Assembly (NCBI GenBank): GCA_014843695.1
Contig: CM026387.1
Coordinates: 80,394,344 to 80,458,343 of the forward strand
DNA: 64,000 bases
Reading direction: 5' to 3'
DNA from: Archivesica marissinica
Taxonomy: Eukaryota; Mollusca; Bivalvia; Venerida; Vesicomyidae
Shown here: in pieces, positions 1-64,000 of the stretch
How the letters are laid out: each line of letters begins with the position of its first letter
Position numbering within the stretch: position 1 is the stretch's first letter
Notes under the pieces: generated by a model
What the model saw: only the letters and a program-made list of their open reading frames with translations
What the model was told of the DNA's origin: nothing
Databases searched by the model: none
Position numbers and translations under genes: made by a program

Positions 1-131
1 CATGGTGTAGGGCACAGATGTAGATAGCATGGTGCAGGGCACATATGTAGATAGCATGGTGCATTGCACAAATGTAGATAGCATGGTACAGGGCACAGAT
101 GTAGATAGCATGGTGTAGGGCACAGATGATA
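1..131. repeat. 27-bp tandem array, cut by window edge
   Basis: About five copies of a unit with core GGGCACAGATGTAGATAGCA. The array runs off the left edge, so its true length is unknown. Confidence 0.85.
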
Positions 132-211
132 TTTCTGGTGAGATCATCAAAGACAAGATGATACTGTCCATAACCACTGTGCGCAACACAATACAAGAAA
201 TTGTCATTATT

Positions 212-856
212 GTGAGTAGTTGATACAACACACTGTGCAACCTGATACAACAAATCATGCTTACTGTGAACAGTAGATACAACACACTGCAACCCTGATA
301 CAACAAATCATGCTTACTGTGAACAGTAGATACAACACACTGTGCAACCTGATACAACAAATCATGCTTACTGTGTTTGTTTACTGTCAGTAGTTGATAC
401 AACACACTGCAACCCCGATACAACAAATCATGTTTACTGTCAGTAGTTGATACAACACACTGCAACCCCGATACAACAAATCATGTTTACTGTCAGTAGT
501 TGATACAACACCCTGTGCAACCCCGATACAACAAATCATGTTTACTGTCAGTAGTTGATACAACACACTGCAACCCCGATACAACAAATCATGTTTACTG
601 TCAGTAGTTGATACAACACACTGCAACCCCGATACAACAAATCATGTTTACTGTCAGTAGTTGATACAACACCCTGTGCAACCCCGATACAACAAATCAT
701 GTTTACTGTCAGTAGTTGATACAACACACTGCAACCCCGATACAACAAATCATGTTTACTGTCAGTAGTTGATACAACACACTGCAACCCCGATACAACA
801 AATCATGTTTACTGTCAGTAGTTGATACAACACCCTGTGCAACCCCGATACAAAGT
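212..856. repeat. 53-55-bp minisatellite with 161-bp higher-order period
   Basis: Units share AGTTGATACAACACACTGCA and ATACAACAAATCATG. From about 387 three units of 53, 53 and 55 bases recur as an exact 161-base block, marked by the variant CACCCTGTGCAACC. Short open frames on the - strand are a by-product of the repeat. Confidence 0.9.
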
Positions 857-1399
857 AAACCACCATTACTTGTTCATGATTTTGTTGATAAATTTTTCAT
901 AGAGGGAGATAAATGTACAAATACACCCATGATAATAATACTTTCAATGTTCATTCGATATACATAATTCAATCATTCATTGAAACAAACAAATATCCTC
1001 TTAATCTTCAAAGGGTGAAATGCTTTTCATATGATTTGGGACACCACATTCAGCACAGAACCGGCAGAGAACAGGCCTACTGGAAATATTGAATGACAGC
1101 TAAGCTTCACAGACATGCTATGATTATTGACTAATTTCAATATCAATTGAACGTGCAGAGCGCTACACCACATAAAGTACAACATGCTTTTATAAATGGA
1201 AAATAATTAATTGAGAAAAGAATCTGATACAGTTTTGTGACTGATCTGTGTTTGGAGGTTTCCTGGTTTATATAATATTTCCAGCCTGGTGATATTATAA
1301 AATGGAAAACAGTAAAATTGTGCTGTTTTGGAGAAAAGAATCGGATCAAATTTTGTGCTTGATCTGTTAACCTATAGCCTGCCAAATAAATTGGATGGC
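857..1399. other. Unique AT-rich sequence, no recognised feature
   Basis: No splice-supported exon, RNA gene or repeat recognised. Short open frames have no family resemblance. Confidence 0.6.
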
Positions 1400-1538
1400 C
1401 TAATGCTGTGTCTGATGTGGATCTATATTGTTTGCTATTCAGACAAGTATTTTAACTCCATATAGCAAGCAGCATACAGCCTGCTCAGATGGCACTTTAT
1501 GTGCCATCTAATCTGGCTCTATACTGTTTGCAAAATCC
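1400..1538 (+). mobile_element. Fragment of TTAA inverted-repeat element, family 2
   Basis: Resembles the fuller copy at 28419-28725: a TTTGCTATTCAGAC core, TTTTAACTCCA, and a terminal stem CTGGCTCTATACTGTTTGCA. The ends are missing. Confidence 0.6.
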
Positions 1539-1857
1539 ACTTTAGTCGTGGTTGGCAGGTTAATATTAAGGGAGATTTCCTGGTGATACTGCCAGTCTGG
1601 TGACATCCGGTCTCTACACAATAGATCTTGGTTTATATAAACTATTGTAAGAGAGCCAAGAATGGATATTTTATTATTAATTAAAGTACACAAGGAAAGG
1701 CTACAGCTGAAGTTTTCTTTGATGTAGTATATGACACATGCCATATAAGGGCAGGATGCACTTGTAGTAAAGTTGTGGTTTAATGTTAATACTGTGTTAC
1801 TGTACTGCTAAGCATGGACTGACTGACACACTCTAGCCTTCAGAATAGGCACAGCTA

Positions 1858-1904
<47 letters not shown>

Positions 1905-1937
1905 GGAGAGAAGAGAGAGAGAGGAGACAGAGATGAG

Positions 1938-1977
<40 letters not shown>
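1858..1977. repeat. (AG)n microsatellite
   Basis: About 120 bases of near-pure GA dinucleotide with a few interruptions (GGAGA, GAGACAGAGATGAGATATG). Confidence 0.95.
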
Positions 1978-1979
<2 letters not shown>

Positions 1980-2035
1980 AGTTTTGGCAGGATATCATAC
2001 ACTTGTAGAAAAGTTGTGGTTTAAAATGGGGGAAA

Positions 2036-2812
2036 GCCTGAGTTTGTACCGCCTATATATCACAATCATGTACATGACATATGTAGACAGTTTGTACCGC
2101 CTATAGATCACAATCATGTACGTGACATGTGTAGACAGTTTGTACTGCCTATAGATCACAATCATGTACGTGACATGTGTAGACAGTTTGTACCGCCTAT
2201 AGATCACAATCATGTACGCGACATGTGTAGACAGTTTGTACTGCCTATAGATCACAATCATGTACGTGACATGTGTAGACAGTTTGTACTGCCTATAGAT
2301 CACAATCATGTACGTGACATGTGTAGACAGTTTGTACCGCCTATAGATCACAATCATGTACGTGACATGTGTAGACAATTTGTACTGCCTATAGATCACA
2401 ATCATGTACTTGACATGTGTAGACAGTTTGTACCGCCTATAGATCACAATCATGTATGAGACATGTGTAGACAGTTTGTACTGCCTATAGATCACAATCA
2501 TGTACTTGACATGTGTAGACAGTTTGTACCGCCTATAGATCACAATCATGTACGTGACATGTGTAGACAGTTTGTACTGCCTATAGATCACAATCATGTA
2601 CGTGACATGTGTAGACAGTTTGTACTGCCTATAGATCACAATCATGTACGTGACATGTGTAGACAGTTTGTACTGCCTATAGATCACAATCATGTACGTG
2701 ACATGTGTAGACAGTTTGTACTGCCTATAGATCACAATCATGTATGTGACATGTGTAGACAGTTTGTACTGCCTATAGATCACAATCATGTACGTGACAT
2801 GTGTAGACAAAT
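2036..2812. repeat. 48-bp minisatellite, about 16 copies
   Basis: Unit contains CTATAGATCACAATCATGTA and GACATGTGTAGACAGTTTGT. The unit length is divisible by three, which creates long open frames on both strands (up to 300 codons). These are not genes. Confidence 0.95.
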
Positions 2813-2934
2813 TATACATGAATATAAAGCTTACAATTATATTGTCCAAATATACAATACTAAGCAAATCATTTTTCATGGACTGATCACTTCTCACACA
2901 TGATATAAATTACACGATGTCACCGATGGCGCTC

Positions 2935-3052
2935 CCTTATAAACATGTCTCATGATTTCAGCAATAAATTTTTCAAAATAAGTAATTTTGTCTAAAAATA
3001 GTAATGTTACTGGCAAAAAGTCCCGAGCCGGCTCATCTGGATCTACACTACA
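2935..3052 (-). mobile_element. Fragment of TTAA inverted-repeat element, family 1
   Basis: Shares GTAATTTTGTCTAAAAATAG and GAGCCGGCTCATCTGGATCT with the complete copies, in reverse orientation. It is truncated at about 3052, where a SINE fragment begins. Confidence 0.7.
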
Positions 3053-3192
3053 TTGGACAGGTGGGTTTTCTCCGGGTACTCCGGTTTCCTCCCACACGAA
3101 TGACCACATTTACGCTTTCATCCGCGCCAACGAGAGTGATTAATATAAGTTGTTAAAACTTGCTTCGCAATCGTTGTGAAATAAATAAAAGT
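3053..3192 (+). mobile_element. 3' part of tRNA-derived SINE, family S6
   Basis: Contains GGGTACTCCGGTTTCCTCCC, GAATGACCACATTTACG and a 3' tail ending AATAAATAAAAG. It matches the - strand copy at 18066-18310, which retains the tRNA-like head. Its CTCCGG segment is the ancestor of the array at 49297-53040. Confidence 0.75.
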
Positions 3193-3261
3193 TTTGCTTA
3201 ATCCTTTAGATAGAATTTATGAAAACATGTAGGAAAATCCCTTCTGAACCTATTAAAATGG

Positions 3262-3452
3262 GCAGAATTAGACGCAGCAATTGTTGGCTTTGATCTTAAG
3301 CCTAGTATTTTACTCCCTTGTTTGCAGAATTAGACGCAGCAATGGTTGGCTTTGATCTTAAGCCTAGTATTTTACTCCTTTGTTTGCAGAATTAGACGCA
3401 GCAATGGTTTGGCTTTGATCTTAAGCCTAGTATTTTACTCCTTGTTTGCAGA
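3262..3452. repeat. 62-bp tandem triplication ending in acceptor-like sites
   Basis: Three copies of a unit beginning GCAGAATTAGACGCAGCAAT and ending TATTTTACTCC then TTGTTTGCAG. Each junction reads as a pyrimidine tract plus CAG, so every unit carries a plausible 3' splice site. It lies 60 bases before the first ADAM exon. Confidence 0.85.
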
Positions 3453-3512
3453 TCTGTCAGATTGTGATATTGATTCATGTTTTGATGTTGATAAAATCTT
3501 CATGTTTTGCAG

Positions 3513-61236
<57,724 letters not shown>

Positions 61237-61567
61237 TATAAGGACATTGTGATTTAGAAGTACAACAGATGGACATACGAAAACAGTGGAAAACTGTGCA
61301 TTTGGATGCATCAACAGGCTGTTTTTGTTTCCCTGCAAAATCTTCAATACTTGTACTATTAATTTATGTTACTGTACTGTACTAGTTAGTGCAACATTGC
61401 AATACAAGTCTAGCAGTTCAGTCTGTTTCTTAATACCGTGAAAACAGACAAAATGTAACCAAATATTCTATTCATGATTTTGTAGCGGTATTTTAATTCA
61501 GATTTGACATTCTTGCATAAATTACTAGTAAGCGAGGTTTAAATTACCACCATACTATTATCTACGG

Positions 61568-61790
61568 TGTGGCGTCCGTGGTCCAGTAGTAGAGCGTCGG
61601 ATCTGGAATCGAACGTTCCCGGGTTCGATACTCGGTCAGGCCCTGTATGTAGTGTCATTGAGCAAGGCACCTCACACACATTGCTTAGTACTGGTTAATC
61701 GCTTAGGTCGGCTAAGTCTGCCCAGGAAAACATGTTTAAGTCCCCGCGAGGGGTTTGACATTAAAGGAACATACATACATACATACATCT
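61568..61790 (+). mobile_element. tRNA-derived SINE, family S4
   Basis: The head GTGGTCCAGTAGTAGAGCGT has an A box, and CCCGGGTTCGATACTCGG is the B box. The body has TGAGCAAGGCACCTCACACA, and the end is CGCGAGGGGTTTGACATTAA then a (CATA)n tail. Confidence 0.85.
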
Positions 61791-61861
61791 ACTGCTACCA
61801 CCACGGTCATGGTCAAGCTTAATAATTCAGAATTTTATTTTCATTTCTCTATAAATTGTTG

Positions 61862-62106
61862 TTAACCCTTTCAACACCACAGACCTCTAAATTGGCTTAC
61901 AAAAAAGTGTAGATCCAGATGAGCCGGCTCGTGACGAGCCGTCTCATCAGGATCTGCACTTTTTTCAAGTAATATAACTATTTTTAGAAGAAAAAAATAC
62001 CCATTTTGATAAATGAACTGATCCAAATGTAATTTTGTTATTAATTTATTGGTCTAAAAATATCATGGACCAGTCCATGTCAGTTACTTGGTGTTGAAAG
62101 AGTTAA
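61862..62106 (+). mobile_element. TTAA inverted-repeat element, family 1, complete
   Basis: TTAACCCTTTCAACACCACA at left and GGTGTTGAAAGAGTTAA at right. Core GAGCCGGCTCGTGACGAGCC. Confidence 0.9.
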
Positions 62107-62136
62107 CGAACCTCTAGAACAATATAAATTGTTGTT

Positions 62137-62300
62137 ACATTTGGACCAGTTCATTTATCAAGATGGGTAATTTTGTCTAAAATTAGTAATACTACTGCAA
62201 AAAGTGCAGATCCTGATGAGACGGCTCGTCACGAGCCGGCTCATCTGGATCTACACTTTTTGTAAGCCTATATAGAGGTCTGTGGTGTTGAATGGGTTAA
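62137..62300 (-). mobile_element. TTAA inverted-repeat element, family 1, partial, inverted
   Basis: From TTTGGACCAGTTCATTTATC to GGTGTTGAATGGGTTAA at 62300. It lies inverted just after the complete copy. Confidence 0.85.
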
Positions 62301-62967
62301 AGCTGCGTGAGCTTGCGAGAAGAAATGAACACATTCCCACATAGAAAATGGAGCTGGTTGTATGCATGTTTGGAGTAAGTAGTAAAACCGATATTCTAAC
62401 ATTTGACTTGATATTTTGTACCTTCAAAGAACAAATCTAACGTTGTTAAATCTGCACTAAAACACGTCTACAGATGTTGAATTGTACATTGGAATTGAAT
62501 ACAGCGATTGGGCAGGGTGTGTAGTGTTAATAACCAACCATACAGGAAATATAGTGTTGATAGATGGAGGATGTCTGGTTAATTCCTAAATCAGACCTCC
62601 AAACCGTGGTTTACCGTATTCCCTGATAACAATGCAAGACACATATTATTTCTTAAAGCAGCATTACATCGTATGAAATAAAAGATATTTGAAAAATTCT
62701 AATTTTTACGTATTGGTAGCAATGCTGCTATGCTACACATTCTAACATTATACTTTGTATGCTTATATTCATTTGGTAAACAGTGTTTTTTTGCGATAAA
62801 ACAAACTCGGAACCGAAAGTAGGACTTTCCGAGTCGATCGCTCACGCACTTGTTTACAACCAGAATGCATCGCCCGCACTTGTTTACATTCGGAATGCAT
62901 CATCCCCATTTGTCCCAAGTTGTCTTTTTTAATTAAATTACTTGATATGTTGATTCATACCTCTGTT
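62301..62967. other. 3' flank, nothing coding recognised
   Basis: AT-rich unique sequence containing AATAAA at 62677-62682, the best candidate polyadenylation signal. A small direct repeat, GCACTTGTTTACA...AGAATGCATC, occurs at about 62847-62901. Confidence 0.4.
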
Positions 62968-63032
62968 AGCTAAGTCTTTTAGGGACATTTCTACATCTCC
63001 GCGAGGGGTTCGACATTAGAGGAAGATAGATA
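62968..63032 (+). mobile_element. S4 SINE tail fragment
   Basis: TCCGCGAGGGGTTCGACATT then AGAGGAAGATAGATA matches the 3' end of the S4 copy at 61568. Confidence 0.65.
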
Positions 63033-63416
63033 TATAGTCTTTCATGTTCAAAATATATACGTTGTTTTCTACATCCTCTGTTGTTTCACGCATGCGCGCT
63101 GTGCGTGTTTACATTTTGTGTGTTGATCAACAAATTCGCGTATACGACGGTTTAAATTTATTGGAATTTTATCGTTTCTGAGCGACTATTTCGATTTTTG
63201 TAAACACACACATATTAGTATTTATATATATTACCCAAAACATCCTTTATTACGATGTAATGATGCTTTAATTATACTGATTTCTCAAATGTAAACCCAG
63301 ATCTGCATAAATCCAAGGTCACCACCTTTACCTCCTCTAATAAGATTTGATCAATCAGCTACCATTGAAACATTTTTATTTGTAAATGGATGATCATGTC
63401 ATGTTCGGGAGGAGAC
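63033..63416. other. 3' flank, nothing recognised
   Basis: Unique AT-rich sequence. Confidence 0.5.
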
Positions 63417-63665
63417 CGCCTCCATGGTCGAGTGGTTATGGTCGCTGACTTGTATACCACTGTAACCTATCTCTGATAGTCACAGGTTCGAGCCCCGCTC
63501 AGACCGTGTCTCATTTATATGAAAAAGTTGGCAGTTTCTTACGGAGGTTGGTGCACCCAAGTACTGGTTAACCGCTGGAGCCTGCCCAGGAAAGGTGTTG
63601 TTAGGTAAACTGCCCGTCGCTCTCAAATGGGAAACCGGTAGCAACGTTAAATAAACTTAAAATTA
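63417..63665 (+). mobile_element. SINE with S3 head and an S2-like tail
   Basis: The head GTCGAGTGGTTATGGTCGCT, B box CAGGTTCGAGCCCCGCTCAG and body follow S3. The end GGGAAACCGGTAGCAACGTT then AAATAAAC resembles the S2 tail rather than the S3 tail at 29990-30008. Confidence 0.78.
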
Positions 63666-63877
63666 AAAAAATGTTGGGGAGGCACAGTTAACACCAACAT
63701 CACCATTCCACATGTACTTGATCTTGGTCATTTCTAACTTCCTTATTGCTAAATTAATTTTCTATTACCGGTATGCTGTCAGCACTGAACCATTTCAATG
63801 GACATACCTACATGGGATCATCCATGCCCTTTGGCCGTTTTCACAAAAAAGTATTAAGTTTTATTTTTTAGTGAGTT

Positions 63878-64000
63878 TCTGGGATTAGCATATACTATGT
63901 GAGGGGAGGAGGGGGTATATCTGGGATTAGCATATACTATGTGAGGGGAGGAGGGGGTATATCTGGGATTAGCATATACTATGTGAGGGGAGGAGGGGGT
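63878..64000. repeat. 43-bp tandem array cut by window edge
   Basis: Almost three copies of TCTGGGATTAGCATATACTA then TGTGAGGGGAGGAGGGGGTATAT. It continues beyond base 64000. Confidence 0.93.

Larger units (their letters stand above)
61237..62682 (+). other. 3' flank and possible 3' UTR of the ADAM gene
   Basis: About 330 bases after the stop are unique AT-rich sequence without an AATAAA. A SINE and two inverted-repeat elements follow. The first clear AATAAA is at 62677-62682. Where the transcript really ends cannot be decided from sequence alone. Confidence 0.35.

Noticed and set aside
1995..2897. A 300-codon open frame on the - strand, and two + strand frames over the same bases
   Set aside because: The frames arise from a 48-bp repeat with no stop in that phase; the peptide is a 16-residue repeat, there is no start context, and both strands are open at once.
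61568..61640. Possible tRNA genes at this and other A/B-box sequences (7310, 27543, 29747, 31727)
   Set aside because: Each is continuous with a SINE body present in several copies, and no convincing acceptor stem pairs around them.

Overview
This is AT-rich animal nuclear DNA. It holds most of one intron-rich gene on the + strand, buried in tandem repeats and small transposons. The gene encodes a membrane-anchored ADAM (disintegrin and metalloproteinase) of the ADAM9/12/19 'meltrin' type. I rebuilt 17 coding exons (3513-61236) by matching GT-AG splice sites to the ADAM domain order. Every junction keeps phase, and the chain is 1148 residues plus a stop codon: prodomain, furin site, zinc protease with an intact HExxH motif, disintegrin, cysteine-rich region, EGF-like module, one transmembrane helix, and a long proline-rich cytoplasmic tail. 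The signal peptide and start of the prodomain are not in the window and probably lie upstream of base 1. I found no second protein-coding gene.

The organism is a metazoan. Several tRNA-derived SINE families, TTAA-flanked short inverted-repeat elements, hAT-like elements and very large intronic minisatellites would fit a lophotrochozoan, perhaps a bivalve mollusc. That is an inference, because no sequence here identifies the species.

Layout: 1-3512 is tandem arrays and transposon fragments upstream of the first recognised exon. 3513-14151 holds the prodomain exons, separated by 46-bp, 25-bp, 90-bp and 21/90-bp arrays. 16108-30426 holds the metalloprotease exons through the start of the disintegrin domain. 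32114-49066 holds the disintegrin and cysteine-rich exons, with one intron that is a roughly 12-kb minisatellite containing a 1000-base assembly gap. 53520-61236 holds the EGF, transmembrane and tail exons, the last preceded by a 2.5-kb 35-bp array. 61237-64000 is 3' flank with SINEs and inverted-repeat elements. By my coordinates about 35 kb of the 64 kb is tandem repeat.

The most unusual observation is how the arrays arose. In several introns the repeat unit is a copy of the gene's own exon-intron boundary. After three exons (10725-10840, 16108-16191 and 19337-19506) the unit contains the 3' end of the exon plus its 5' splice site. After the HExxH exon (ends 23954) it starts at the donor dinucleotide. 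The giant array begins inside the donor after 35460, and the far end of the same intron carries copies of the downstream acceptor. Other arrays grew from inside a SINE (49297-53040) or inside a nested transposon (4100-7008). The gene is therefore surrounded by dozens of decoy splice sites, several in arrays that also preserve the exon reading frame.
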